A stretch of DNA of 64,000 bases from Saccharothrix carnea (GCF_003014735.1 NZ_PYAX01000002.1:825951-889950), one strand, 5' to 3'. Positions 36,024-45,547 are shown, counted from the stretch's first letter. Notes: generated by a model from the letters alone, not told the origin. A program made the numbers and translations.

Positions 36024-38044
36024 GGATCGGCTACGGCGGCGACTACAACCCCGAGCAGTGGCCCCGCGAGGTCTGGGACGCCGACTACTCCGCGTTCGAG
36101 CTCGCCGGCATCGACACGGTGACGCTGGGCGTGTTCGCGTGGGCCCACCTCCAGCCCGCCGAGGACCGCTACGACTTCTCGACGTTGGACGCGATCGTGG
36201 AACGTGCGACGGCCGAGGGCATGCGGATCGTGCCGGCCACCCCGAGCGGCGCGATGCCGCCGTGGCTGGCGCGCGCGTACCCGGAGGCGTGCCGGGTCGA
36301 CTTCGAGGGACGGCGGCACGTGTACGGACAGCGGCACAACGCGTGCCCGTCCTCCCCCGACTTCCGCCGGCTGTCCGTGGCGCTGGCCGGACGGCTGGCC
36401 GAGCGGTACGGGGACAACCCGGCGGTCGTCGCGTGGCACGTCGGCAACGAGTACGGCGGCGCGTGCTGGTGCTCGGCGTGCGGCGAGGCGTTCCGCTCGT
36501 GGTTGCGCGAGCGCTACGGCTCGTTGGACCGGCTCAACCACGCGTGGAACACCACGTTCTGGTCGCACACGTTCACCGACTGGGCGGAGATCGTGCCGCC
36601 GAACGCGCTGTCCGAGCACTGGCGCGGACCCAACCACACCGCGTTCCAGGGGATCACGCTGGACTACAAGCGGTTCACGTCGGACGCGCTGCTCGGCGGG
36701 TTCGTGGCGGAGAAGGCGGCGATTCGCGAGCACTCGCCGCACACGCCCGTGACGACGAACATGATGGGCCTGTACCAACCGATCGACTACCACCGGTGGG
36801 CGCCGCACCTGGACTTCGCGTCGTGGGACAACTACCCGCCCGAGGACCGTTCGTCGACGCGCACGGCCGCGCGGATGGCGTTGGCGCACCGGTTGATGCG
36901 CGGCCTGCGCGGCGGCGAGCCGTTCTGGGTCATGGAACAGACCCCCTCGGTGACCGCCTCGCGTGACGTGAACCCGGTCAAGCGCCCCGGCGTGCTGCGG
37001 CTGTGGTCGTGGCAGTCGGTCGCCAACGGCGCGGACGCGGTGCTGTACTTCCAGTTGCGGCAGTCGCGCGGCGCCTGCGAGAAGTACCACGGCGCCGTCC
37101 TCGACCACGCGGGCCGCACGGACACCAGGGTGTTCCGCGAGGTCGCCGACCTGGGCGCGGAGTTCGCGCGGGTCGGTGACGCCGTGCTCGGCGCCCGGAC
37201 TCCCGCGCGTGCCGCGCTGCTGGTCGACTGGGACAGCTGGTGGGCGGTCGAGATGTCGGACGGCCCCAACCGCAACGTCGGCTACCTGGACGTCCTCACC
37301 ACCTACCACCGAGCCCTGTGGCAGGCGAACGTGCCCCTGGACGTCGTGCCGGTGACCGCCGACCTCTCCGGCTACGACGTCGTCGTCGCGCCGTTGCTGC
37401 ACATGGTGAAGGGCGACCTCGCGGACCGGGTGACGGCACTGGTCGAGCGCGGCGGCACATTCGTGACGACCGCCCTGTCAGGCCGGGTGGACGAGGACGA
37501 CAACGCCTTCCTGACCGACGTACCGGGGCCGTTCGCGTCGCTGCTCGGGCTGCGGGTCGAGGAGACCGACGCCCAGCCGCCCGACGTGGTGAACCCGGTG
37601 ACGCTGTTCGGCACCGAGTACGACGCCCGGCACGTCTTCGAGCTGGTCGTGCCGGACGACGCGGAGGTCGTCGGCACCTACGGCACGGACTTCTACGCCG
37701 GAACACCCGCCGTGACAAGGGCGTCACGCGGACGCGGTCACGCCTATTACGTGGCCACACTGCTGGACGACGCCGGTGTCGCTGCCGTCCTGCGCACCGC
37801 CCTGGGCAACCTCACCGGACCACTGGCCGACGTGCCGGACGTCGAGGTCACCGAACGCATCGCACCCGACGGCACCCGCCACCTGTTCGTGCTCAACCAC
37901 GGCGACCCCCGCGTCGTACCGTCCCCCGTCCACGGCACCGACCTGCTCACCGGCCAGGAATTCCAGGCCGGCGATGACATCAACCTGCCCACCACCGCCG
38001 TCCTGGTGATCCGCCAATCCGAGGCAGTCCCGGACCCTCAATAG
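36020..38044 (+). CDS. GH42 family beta-galactosidase (possible alpha-L-arabinopyranosidase)
   Basis: The GTG at 36020 overlaps the preceding stop; 674 residues follow. GGDYNPEQWP opens the catalytic barrel. The acid/base is in GNEYGG (Glu144) and the nucleophile in FWVMEQTPS (Glu306). C109 and the CWCSAC cluster (C149, C151, C154) match the zinc site of several GH42 enzymes. The trimerisation domain (DVVVAPLLHMVKG...) and small C-terminal sandwich are present. In a xylan locus it may remove galactose or arabinopyranose side groups. It overlaps the convergent GH67 gene by 7 bp. Confidence 0.9.
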   Translation: MRIGYGGDYNPEQWPREVWDADYSAFELAGIDTVTLGVFAWAHLQPAEDRYDFSTLDAIVERATAEGMRIVPATPSGAMPPWLARAYPEACRVDFEGRRHVYGQRHNACPSSPDFRRLSVALAGRLAERYGDNPAVVAWHVGNEYGGACWCSACGEAFRSWLRERYGSLDRLNHAWNTTFWSHTFTDWAEIVPPNALSEHWRGPNHTAFQGITLDYKRFTSDALLGGFVAEKAAIREHSPHTPVTTNMMGLYQPIDYHRWAPHLDFASWDNYPPEDRSSTRTAARMALAHRLMRGLRGGEPFWVMEQTPSVTASRDVNPVKRPGVLRLWSWQSVANGADAVLYFQLRQSRGACEKYHGAVLDHAGRTDTRVFREVADLGAEFARVGDAVLGARTPARAALLVDWDSWWAVEMSDGPNRNVGYLDVLTTYHRALWQANVPLDVVPVTADLSGYDVVVAPLLHMVKGDLADRVTALVERGGTFVTTALSGRVDEDDNAFLTDVPGPFASLLGLRVEETDAQPPDVVNPVTLFGTEYDARHVFELVVPDDAEVVGTYGTDFYAGTPAVTRASRGRGHAYYVATLLDDAGVAAVLRTALGNLTGPLADVPDVEVTERIAPDGTRHLFVLNHGDPRVVPSPVHGTDLLTGQEFQAGDDINLPTTAVLVIRQSEAVPDPQ

Positions 38045-40011
38045 ATCCGGCGGCCGTGGGCGTCCGGTACGCCGGACTTGCGCCAGAAGTACGTGTTCAC
38101 CTGATCACGCCACTCGATCGCGCACCGCAACTGCTCCTCCAGCAACGCGGTGACCCGCTCGAACACCTCCACCGGCACGTCATCCTTGAGCCGGGCCCAC
38201 GTCCCGGCCATCCGCGACACCTCCTCGCACCCCGCGAAGTGGGTGTCGTAGATGTGCTGGATCACCGTCTTGCCCGAGTGCAGGACGTGGCCGTACGGCA
38301 CGTGGTGGAAGAACAGCAGCAGCTCGTCGGGACACGTCTCGACCGACTCGTACACGTCACGCCACGGCGCCGGGAACTGGCCGGTGAAGCCCGTACCGGT
38401 GGCCCGCGTGCGGTCCACGCCCACGCCGTCCCGGTCGGCGAAGTGGTAAGTGCCCCACGGCGAGTACTCGTAGCCGTCCACGCTGGGCCCGTAGTGGTTG
38501 CCCGGGTTCACCATGAACCCGACACCCAGCGGCGCGGTGTACCGCTCGTACGTCGACCACGACCCGTCCATGACCTCGTGCAACGCCTCACGCACGGCCG
38601 AACCCGGGAACGTGAGCCCGATCCACTCGTCCAGCACCGCCTCGGGCGTGAGCCGGTCGTCCCACGCCAGCCGCCCGAACCCGAACAAGTTGGCCTGCGC
38701 CAACGGGTGGCCGGTCCAGAAGGGGTCATCACCCACGTTCGACACCGCCACCACCCCACCGGCCGGAGCGGCACCCCGCCCCCCGGCGATGTCCGCGACC
38801 GCCGGTTCACCCTCACCCCACGGCCGGAACGCGAGCATCTCCCGCCACATCGGGTTGAGGTAGCACACGTGCTTCTGCTGCCCGGTGTACTCCTGCGTCA
38901 CCTGCAACTCGACCGCGAGCCGGGTGCGCGGCATGGCGGCGATCACCGGCGACAGCGGCTCGCGCACCTGGAAGTCCATCGGACCGGCCTTCACCTGCAG
39001 CACGACGTTCGGGTCGAACGAGCCGTCCAGCGGGGCGAAGTGGTCGTGAGCCGCACGCGCGCGATCGGTCGAGCGGTCGCGCCAGTCCTGCCGGTGGTTG
39101 TACACGAACGCCCGCCAGAACACCGTGCCACCGAACGGCGCCAGCGCACGGGCCAGCACGTTCGCACCGTCCGCGTGGTCGCGGCCGTACGCGAACGGAC
39201 CGGGCTGGCCCTCCGAGTCGGCCTTCACGACGTACCCGCCGAAGTCGGGGATCGCCGCGTACACCTCGGCGGTCGTGCGCGCCCACCACTCCGCCACCGC
39301 CGGGTCGAGCGGGTCGGCCGTGGGCAGCCCGCCGAGCGTCATCGGCGCGGCGAAGCTCACCGACAGGTGCACCCTGATCCCGTGCGGGCGGAACACCTCG
39401 GCCAACCGCACCACGTCCGGCAGCAGGTCGGTGAGCAGCCGCGCCTCCGTGCGGTGCACGTTGACGTTGTTGAGGCCGACCCGGTTCACGCCGATCGAGC
39501 CGAGCAACCGCGCGTAGGCTCGTGCCCGGGAGAGGTCGGCACGCACCGCGCCATCGGCGTAGAAGATCGAACCGCCCGCGTACCCGCGTTCCACCTGCCC
39601 CATCACGGGGTTCGCGTCGATGTTGTCCCAGTGGTCCAGCATCCGCACCGGCTGCCGAGGCGCGTGCCTCCGCGCCCGCGCCTCACCCGTGAACGCCGCC
39701 TCACCCTGCCGCACCACGTGGTGGAAGCCGTACAGCAGGCCGACGCCGTCGATCGCGCGCACCACGGTGGTCGAGCCGGCACGCCCCACGACGAACGCCT
39801 CGGGATCTGTCTCACCGCCGTCAGGCCCGCACACCAGCTCCAGGTCCGCCGGGCCGTCGTCGACCAGCGCGCCACCGTGCTCGGCCACCGCCGTGTCGAC
39901 CTCGCCGCGGACCGTGGCGACGACCGGCCCGTCCCCGATGACGCGGACCCGGCGTGAGCCGACCGACCGGAACGCGGAAGCGGGGAGCCACGCGGGGTGC
40001 ACGCCGATCAT
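38038..40011 (-). CDS. GH67 family alpha-glucuronidase
   Basis: The start is ATG 40011 (MIGVHPAWLPASAF) because GGGAGGAA lies 8 bp upstream; this gives 657 residues. GH67 is highly specific, and its signatures are here: VVKADSEGQPGPFAYGR (Glu267 region, catalytic acid), VKAGPMDFQVREP (Asp) and QVTQEYTGQ (Glu, paired base). The enzyme removes 4-O-methyl-glucuronic acid from the non-reducing end of imported xylo-oligomers. No signal peptide. It is convergent with the GH3 operon but read from its own promoter, with a TAAAAGTTTCG motif (minus strand of 40126-40136) about 115 bp upstream. Confidence 0.93.
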   Translation of the reverse strand: MIGVHPAWLPASAFRSVGSRRVRVIGDGPVVATVRGEVDTAVAEHGGALVDDGPADLELVCGPDGGETDPEAFVVGRAGSTTVVRAIDGVGLLYGFHHVVRQGEAAFTGEARARRHAPRQPVRMLDHWDNIDANPVMGQVERGYAGGSIFYADGAVRADLSRARAYARLLGSIGVNRVGLNNVNVHRTEARLLTDLLPDVVRLAEVFRPHGIRVHLSVSFAAPMTLGGLPTADPLDPAVAEWWARTTAEVYAAIPDFGGYVVKADSEGQPGPFAYGRDHADGANVLARALAPFGGTVFWRAFVYNHRQDWRDRSTDRARAAHDHFAPLDGSFDPNVVLQVKAGPMDFQVREPLSPVIAAMPRTRLAVELQVTQEYTGQQKHVCYLNPMWREMLAFRPWGEGEPAVADIAGGRGAAPAGGVVAVSNVGDDPFWTGHPLAQANLFGFGRLAWDDRLTPEAVLDEWIGLTFPGSAVREALHEVMDGSWSTYERYTAPLGVGFMVNPGNHYGPSVDGYEYSPWGTYHFADRDGVGVDRTRATGTGFTGQFPAPWRDVYESVETCPDELLLFFHHVPYGHVLHSGKTVIQHIYDTHFAGCEEVSRMAGTWARLKDDVPVEVFERVTALLEEQLRCAIEWRDQVNTYFWRKSGVPDAHGRRIY

Positions 40012-40125
40012 GGACAGGTTCCTCCCGGTGCGAATCGGTGACATGGCCAAACTATGTCGCCTCGACCCCACCGGGCAAGGAAAACCGGCCGTCCACTGTC
40101 GACGTTCACGAGTGTGGACAGCCCA

Positions 40126-40138
40126 CGAAACTTTTACG
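40126..40138. promoter_or_regulatory. Candidate LacI-type site CGAAACTTTTACG upstream of GH67
   Basis: The site overlaps the stop of the SGNH esterase gene and lies in the 122-bp region before the GH67 start. Its AAAAGTTTCG reverse complement shares AAGTTTCG with the cluster at 27456-27465. Confidence 0.4.
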
Positions 40139-41387
40139 TGCCAACGACTACCGCACCATCTCGATTGGACGGAGAGAACAGCTCCAGCGGGACGGCGTCG
40201 GCGAGCGCCCGGTAGCCGGCCGGGGTCATGTGCAGGTGGTCGCCTTCGTCGTACTCACCCCGCAACCGGCGCGGGTCCTCCGGGTCTCGCACCACCGCGT
40301 CGAAGTCGAGCACCGCGTCGAACACCCCGCTGCCGCGGATCCACTCGTTGACCTCCTGGCGTGCCGCCTCGCGGTGCCCGCCCGGGTCGTCGTACGCCTC
40401 GTTGCCACCCAGCGGCGCCAACGTCGCGCCGTACACCTTGATCCCGTGCGCGTGAGCCCGCACCACCATCTGCTCGTAGGCCGCGCAGAGGTCGTCCACC
40501 ACCTGCTTCTGCACCACCGCCGAAGCCTCCGCCGTACCGAGGTCGTTGATGCCCTCGAACAGCACCAGCCACCTCACCCCGCTCTGCGCCGGCACATCGC
40601 GGTCGAACCGGGCCAGCGCGTTCGGCCCGAGCCCGTCGCCGAACACCTGGTTCCCACCGATCCCCTGGTTGAGCACCGCGACGTCCGCCGTGGCCTGCTC
40701 CGCCCGCAGCCGGGCCGACAGGCGGTCCGGCCAGCGGTCGTTGCCGTTGGTGGTGGAGCCCCGCCCGTCGGTCAGCGAATCGCCCAACGTGACCACGGCC
40801 GAGCCGCCCCGCTGCGACCACACCTCGATCCCGCTGAGGAAGTACCAGTGGTCGGTGGTCGTCGCACCGGGCAGGTCCCGCGCCTCCACGTGGTCGCCCG
40901 CCAGCAGGTAGGAGGTCGTCCGCGAGCCGGGGTGCGACGTCACCAGGTCCGACGCCTGCCCGTCCGCCAGGTACACCGTCACGGTCAGGTTCGCCTCCGG
41001 TCCGACCGGGAAGTCCAGCGGGTCCGACACGACCTGCGCCCCGACCGGCACCACGACGCCCGCACGTCCGTGGAACGTGACCGGCCGGACCGATCCGGGC
41101 TCCACCGCGCCCACCCCGGCCCGCCCGCCGACCGGTCGGGCCACGGTCACTGCCGTGATCGGCAGCACCGCGCCGCCGAACGCGTTGGAGAACCGCAGCC
41201 GCAGCCGGTCACCACCGACCGTGACCCGCGCGGTCTGCCGCAGCGTGGCGTCGGCGAGCACCAGGCCGTCCCGGGTGAACGGCGCGGGCGGCAGGTTGCC
41301 CGGCTCGGTCAACTGCGGCGCGGACACCCACGTGTGCACCCACCGGCCGGTCGGACGGGGGTTCTCGGGCGACGCGGTGTGGCTCAT
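40134..41387 (-). CDS. SGNH/GDSL-type esterase
   Basis: The 417-residue protein has an N-terminal beta-sandwich (residues 1-165) followed by an SGNH hydrolase domain: block I VVTLGDSLTDGRGS (Ser), block II NQGIGGNQV (Gly/Asn), block III FEGINDLG (Asn) and a C-terminal DGDHLHMTPAGY (Asp-x-x-His; reads EGDHLHMT). No signal peptide is seen. This two-domain arrangement is frequent in actinomycete carbohydrate esterases and acetylxylan esterases. It precedes GH67 on the same strand, so de-acetylation of xylo-oligomers is plausible. Confidence 0.85.
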   Translation of the reverse strand: MSHTASPENPRPTGRWVHTWVSAPQLTEPGNLPPAPFTRDGLVLADATLRQTARVTVGGDRLRLRFSNAFGGAVLPITAVTVARPVGGRAGVGAVEPGSVRPVTFHGRAGVVVPVGAQVVSDPLDFPVGPEANLTVTVYLADGQASDLVTSHPGSRTTSYLLAGDHVEARDLPGATTTDHWYFLSGIEVWSQRGGSAVVTLGDSLTDGRGSTTNGNDRWPDRLSARLRAEQATADVAVLNQGIGGNQVFGDGLGPNALARFDRDVPAQSGVRWLVLFEGINDLGTAEASAVVQKQVVDDLCAAYEQMVVRAHAHGIKVYGATLAPLGGNEAYDDPGGHREAARQEVNEWIRGSGVFDAVLDFDAVVRDPEDPRRLRGEYDEGDHLHMTPAGYRALADAVPLELFSPSNRDGAVVVGT

Positions 41388-41548
41388 GCGCCCGATTCTG
41401 GTGCAGCGGTCCTGCTCCGGTCAGCTGCGGGTCTCAACTGGGAGTCGTCGGGCGGGCCGAAGGCAACCGGCGTGCGGGCGTAGCGAAAACCCCGGCCGGC
41501 GACGATCTCCCGGGCGGTAGGTCATCGACAATGCCCGAAGGAGGGCGC

Positions 41549-42415
41549 ATGCCCCGCTCAACCCGGTTGTGGGTGGCGATCGCCGCCGCAACCCTGGTCC
41601 TGTCCGGCACGGCTCACGCGCAGGACGACCGCAGGGTGCTCATCGGCACCCCGACCACCCGCTCGGCCGCCGAGGTCGGTGTCCCGATCCTGGTCACGGG
41701 TCTCTCGCTCGCCCCGACGACGGTAGCGATCACCGCCACCGAGCTGACGTTCGACGGCGGGACCACCTGGGTGACCGCCGAGGTCCTGCGCGATCACGAC
41801 CCGTCCCGGGTCGACTGGCGGTACGTCTTCACGCCCGACCGCGTCGGTGACGTCGAGGTCGTCGGTCGGGTTGTCACCGCCTCCGGCGCCGGCCCGATCG
41901 GCGCACCCGTGGTCATCCACGTCGATGGCACGGCCGTCACCCAGCAGGTGGACTGCGCGACCCGGTGCGAGCTCGGCACCTACTACAAGGACGTGGTCGA
42001 CGATCCCGACCGGGAGCCGGTCGAGGTGGGCACCCGGTTCCAGGTCGACCGACCCGGGGTCCTGCTGGGCGCGTCCCTCGGGCGTGGCGCGTACCGCGGT
42101 CCGATCAGCCTGCGGCTGTGGTCGGACACCGGCGTGCTGCTCGCCGAGCAGCCGTGGGACCACCCCGGGCTGATGGCCCAGATCGACTTCCCGACGCCCG
42201 TCGCGGTCGAGCCGGGACGGGACTACGTGATCTCGTACTACACCCCCGAAGGCGGCTACGCGACCTCGGAGGACTTCTTCGTCGGCACGCTCGTGCGGGC
42301 GCCGTTCATCGTGCCGCCGAGCGCCGGCGTCTACCACTACGGCGTGGGCGGCGGCTTCCCGACCGAGAGCTGGCACGACAGCACCTACTGGCTGTTGCCG
42401 GAGTTCCGCGGCTGA
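41549..42415 (+). CDS. Exported DUF4082 domain protein
   Basis: The ATG at 41549 (MPRSTRLWVAIAAATLVLSGTAHA) follows GGAGG by 6 bp and gives 288 residues with a signal peptide. After a beta-sandwich of about 100 residues (VLIGTPTTRSAAEVGVPILVTG), the DUF4082 domain follows, with VEVGTRFQVDRPGVLLGASLGRGAYRGPISLRLWSDTG and YVISYYTPEGGYATSEDFF. DUF4082 occurs in surface and carbohydrate-related proteins. It precedes a sugar importer operon by 96 bp on the same strand. Its function is unknown. Confidence 0.8.
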   Translation: MPRSTRLWVAIAAATLVLSGTAHAQDDRRVLIGTPTTRSAAEVGVPILVTGLSLAPTTVAITATELTFDGGTTWVTAEVLRDHDPSRVDWRYVFTPDRVGDVEVVGRVVTASGAGPIGAPVVIHVDGTAVTQQVDCATRCELGTYYKDVVDDPDREPVEVGTRFQVDRPGVLLGASLGRGAYRGPISLRLWSDTGVLLAEQPWDHPGLMAQIDFPTPVAVEPGRDYVISYYTPEGGYATSEDFFVGTLVRAPFIVPPSAGVYHYGVGGGFPTESWHDSTYWLLPEFRG

Positions 42416-42472
42416 CCGCTTGCGCCAACCAGGCGACCCTGGTGTGGACCGTGGGCCGGGCGGGAACCGTCC

Positions 42473-42494
42473 CGGTGACGTCGTCGGTGACGTC
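42473..42494 (+). repeat. Direct repeat CGGTGACGTC x2 before the third ABC operon
   Basis: Two copies of CGGTGACGTC (42473-42482, 42485-42494), spaced 12 bp apart start to start, lie just before the ribosome site of the binding-protein gene. TGGGCCGG (42452-42459) and CCGGCCCA (42494-42501) also bracket this segment. They may be a regulator site or a leader stem. Confidence 0.35.
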
Positions 42495-42511
42495 CGGCCC
42501 AGGGAGGCGAC

Positions 42512-43828
42512 ATGCGCGGGCGCTTGCTCACGGTGGTGCTGGTCGTTCCCGCGCTGGTCGTCGCCGGGTGCGGCGGGCTGGGTTCGGACACGTCCGACGC
42601 GCTGGTCACCATGGGTTTCGGCCTGCCGGACGAGCACGCGACGGCGCGCGTGGCGGTGTTCCGCGAGGCCAACCCGGGTGTGGACCTGAGGATCACCGAG
42701 GGCGCGTTCGACGAGCAGCAGTTCCTCTCCGCCGTCGCCGCGGGCGACCCGCCGGACCTGGTCTACGCGGAACGTCGCAAGCTCGGCGGCTACGCGGCGC
42801 GTGGCGCGGTGCAGAGCCTGGACGCCTGCGTGCGCGAGCACGGCGTCGACCTCGGCCGGTTCCGGGACGCGGCCCTGCGCCAGGTCACCTACCAGGGCGG
42901 GGTGTACGGGCTACCGGAGTTCTCCAGCGTCCGCCTCATGATCATCAACAACCCCGTGGTGCGCGCCGCGGGCCTCGACCCGGCGGCGCTGTCCACCTCC
43001 GACTGGGCCGGGATGGGCGCGCTGACCGACCGGCTGAAGGAGGTCGGCGACGGTCGGGTGGAGCGCATCGGCTTCGACCCGAAGGTCCCGGAGTTCCTGC
43101 CGCTGTGGGCCAAGGCGAACGGCGCCGAGCTGATCGGCCCCGGCGCGCGGCTGGACGACCCGCGCGTGGTCGAGGCGGTCCGGCACACCACCGACCTGGT
43201 GGCCCGGCAGGGCGGCTGGGCGTCGTTCAAGGCGTTCCGCGACACGTTCGACCAGTTCGGCGCGAACAACCAGTACGTGACCGGGCAGCTCGCCGCGATG
43301 CCGATGGACTCCTGGTACCTCAACACGCTGGCCACCAACTCCCCCGACGCCGACGTGACGATCGTGCCGTTCACGGACCGCGACGGGCGGGTGCTGACCG
43401 AGTCCGGCGGCCAGGCGTGGGCGATACCCAAGGGCGCCAGGCACCCGGAGCTGGCCTGCCGCTTCCTGGTCACGATGACCGACACGCCGACCTGGGTCAC
43501 CGCCGCGACCGCGCGGCGGGACGCGTTGGCCAAGGCCGGGCGGCCCTACGGCGGCACGTTCACCGGCAACCGGGAGGCCGACGAGCGGATCTTCGGCGAG
43601 GTGTTCGACCCGCGGGGCAACCCGATCCTGGCCAAGGGCGTGCCGGTGGTGCTGTCGTTGCAGGACAAGGCGTTCGCGCTGCCGCCGAGCCCGGCCGCGA
43701 GCGAGCTGGTGCGCGCCTGGGAGGGCGCGGTGAACCGCGTCCTGGTCGGGCAGCAGAGCCCCGAAGAGGCGATGGCGCAGGCCCAGCGCGAAGCGGAACG
43801 GGCGCTCAAGCGGGTGGGCGGGAGGTAG
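42512..43828 (+). CDS. Sugar ABC transporter substrate-binding lipoprotein
   Basis: The 438-residue protein starts MRGRLLTVVLVVPALVVAGC, with lipobox VVAGC, after a GGGAGG site. The mature domain is a family 1 binding protein (DALVTMGFGLPDEHATARVAVFREANPG, later SGGQAWAIPKGARHPELACRFLV). It is followed closely by two permeases (5 bp, then 4-bp overlap), so the three form an importer without ATPase. No glycosidase is attached, so the ligand cannot be guessed. Confidence 0.88.
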   Translation: MRGRLLTVVLVVPALVVAGCGGLGSDTSDALVTMGFGLPDEHATARVAVFREANPGVDLRITEGAFDEQQFLSAVAAGDPPDLVYAERRKLGGYAARGAVQSLDACVREHGVDLGRFRDAALRQVTYQGGVYGLPEFSSVRLMIINNPVVRAAGLDPAALSTSDWAGMGALTDRLKEVGDGRVERIGFDPKVPEFLPLWAKANGAELIGPGARLDDPRVVEAVRHTTDLVARQGGWASFKAFRDTFDQFGANNQYVTGQLAAMPMDSWYLNTLATNSPDADVTIVPFTDRDGRVLTESGGQAWAIPKGARHPELACRFLVTMTDTPTWVTAATARRDALAKAGRPYGGTFTGNREADERIFGEVFDPRGNPILAKGVPVVLSLQDKAFALPPSPAASELVRAWEGAVNRVLVGQQSPEEAMAQAQREAERALKRVGGR

Positions 43829-43832
43829 GGCC

Positions 43833-44735
43833 GTGACGGTCAGCGGACGTGAGGCGCGGGCGGGGTGGTTGTTCCTGCTGCCGTGGGTGATCGGGTTCCT
43901 GGCGTTCACCGCCGGGCCGATGCTGTTCAGCCTGTGGCTGTCGCTGACGCACTACGACATGCTCAAGCCGCCCGCGTTCGTCGGCCTGGAGAACTACCGC
44001 GAGGCGTTGGCCGACGAACGCGTCGGCACGGCGATGTGGAACACGGTGTTCTTCACCGCGCTGCACGTGCCGTCCCAGATCGTGCTGGCGCTGGGCCTGG
44101 CGAGCCTGCTGCGCCGGGCCGGCCGCGGCAGCGGGTTCTTCCGCACCATCCTCTACCTGCCGGTGATGACACCGCCCGTGGCGCTGGCGGCCATGTTCCT
44201 GCTGCTGCTCAACGGGCAGCACGGCGCGGTGAACGGATTCCTGGGCTGGTTCGGCTTCCAGGGCCCGAACTGGACCACCGACCCGGCGTGGATCAAACCG
44301 GGGCTCGTGGTGATGGGCCTGTGGACGGTCGGCAGCACGGCGGTGCTGTACCTGGCGGCGCTGACCCGCGTGCCGGTGGAGCGGTACGAGGCGGCGCGGC
44401 TGGACGGCGCGAGCCCGTGGCGGCAGTTCTGGCACGTGACGCTGCCCGGCATCAGCGGCACGGTGTACTTCACCGTCGTGGTGAACACGATCGCGTCGTT
44501 GCAGGTGTTCACCGAGGCGTACGCGATGTTCTTCGGCGCGCGGGCCAAGCAGTCCGCGGAGGGCGACGCGGCGCTGTTCTACGTGATCCACCTGTTCCAG
44601 GAGGCGTTCGGGTCGCTGCGGATGGGGTACGCGTCGGCGTTGGCGTGGGGTCTGTTCGCGGTGATCGCCGTGATCACGGCCGTGCAGGTGCGGTTGTCGC
44701 GCCGGTACGTGCACTACGAGGGTGACCGGTCGTGA
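43833..44735 (+). CDS. Sugar ABC transporter permease, MalF type
   Basis: A GTG at 43833 gives 300 residues. The first segment is AGWLFLLPWVIGFLAFTAGPMLFSLWLSL, with six segments in total, and the EAA loop is YEAARLDGASPWRQFWHVTLPGI. It lies 4 bp after the binding-protein gene and overlaps the MalG-type gene by 4 bp (GTGA). Confidence 0.9.
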   Translation: MTVSGREARAGWLFLLPWVIGFLAFTAGPMLFSLWLSLTHYDMLKPPAFVGLENYREALADERVGTAMWNTVFFTALHVPSQIVLALGLASLLRRAGRGSGFFRTILYLPVMTPPVALAAMFLLLLNGQHGAVNGFLGWFGFQGPNWTTDPAWIKPGLVVMGLWTVGSTAVLYLAALTRVPVERYEAARLDGASPWRQFWHVTLPGISGTVYFTVVVNTIASLQVFTEAYAMFFGARAKQSAEGDAALFYVIHLFQEAFGSLRMGYASALAWGLFAVIAVITAVQVRLSRRYVHYEGDRS

Positions 44736-45547
44736 AGCGCGTCGGGGTGTGGGCGGCGCTGCTGGTCGTCACGGTGGCGTTCGGCTACCCGTTCTGGTGG
44801 CTGGTGAGCGCGTCGCTGAAGGACCGGGCGCACGTGTTCGACAACACGCTGCTGCCCCGGCCGTTCTCGCCGGGCAACTACGTCGAGGTGTGGCAGGCGG
44901 TGCCGCTGCTGACGTGGATAGGCAACAGCGTAGCGGTGGGGTTGGCGGCCGCGGCGGCGGCGACGGCGGCGAGCGCGCTGGTGGCGTTCGGCTTCGCGAT
45001 GTTCCGGTTCCGGGGCCGTGACCTGCTGTTCGGCGTGGTGCTGGCGACCATGATGCTGCCCGCGGCGGTGACCATGGTGCCGGTGTACCTGGAGTGGCAC
45101 GCGCTGGGCCTGGCCACCACGCAGATCCCGCTGTGGGCGCAGAACCTGTTCGGTTCGGCGTTCTACATCTTCCTGCTGCGGCAGTTCTTCCTCGGCCTGC
45201 CGCGCGAGGTGTTCGACGCGGCGAAGGTCGACGGCGCGAGCGCGTGGCGGCTGTTCACCTCGATGGCCCTGCCGCTGGCCAAGCCCGGGCTGGTCGTGGT
45301 GTTCGTGTTCGAGCTGAAGGCGGCGTGGACGGACCTGGTCAAGCCGTTGATCTACCTGCGCGACCCGCAGCTGTACACGTTGCCGCGCGGGTTGAAGGCG
45401 GTGCTGGACCGGTTCGGCGAGGGCGGCGAGGAGCAGTGGGAGCTGGTGCTGGCCGCGAGCGCCATCGCGACCGTGCCGATGGTGCTGCTGTTCCTGGTGG
45501 CGCAGCGGCACTTCGTGCGCGGCACCGTCACTCAGCACGTCGAGTGA
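44732..45547 (+). CDS. Sugar ABC transporter permease, MalG type
   Basis: A GTG at 44732 overlapping the previous stop gives 271 residues with six membrane segments (VWAALLVVTVAFGYPFWWLVSASLKD first) and the EAA loop VFDAAKVDGASAWRLFTSMALPLAKP. It completes the third importer. The last 20 bp overlap the end of the convergent P-type ATPase gene, leaving no room for an independent terminator. Confidence 0.9.
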   Translation: MKRVGVWAALLVVTVAFGYPFWWLVSASLKDRAHVFDNTLLPRPFSPGNYVEVWQAVPLLTWIGNSVAVGLAAAAAATAASALVAFGFAMFRFRGRDLLFGVVLATMMLPAAVTMVPVYLEWHALGLATTQIPLWAQNLFGSAFYIFLLRQFFLGLPREVFDAAKVDGASAWRLFTSMALPLAKPGLVVVFVFELKAAWTDLVKPLIYLRDPQLYTLPRGLKAVLDRFGEGGEEQWELVLAASAIATVPMVLLFLVAQRHFVRGTVTQHVE

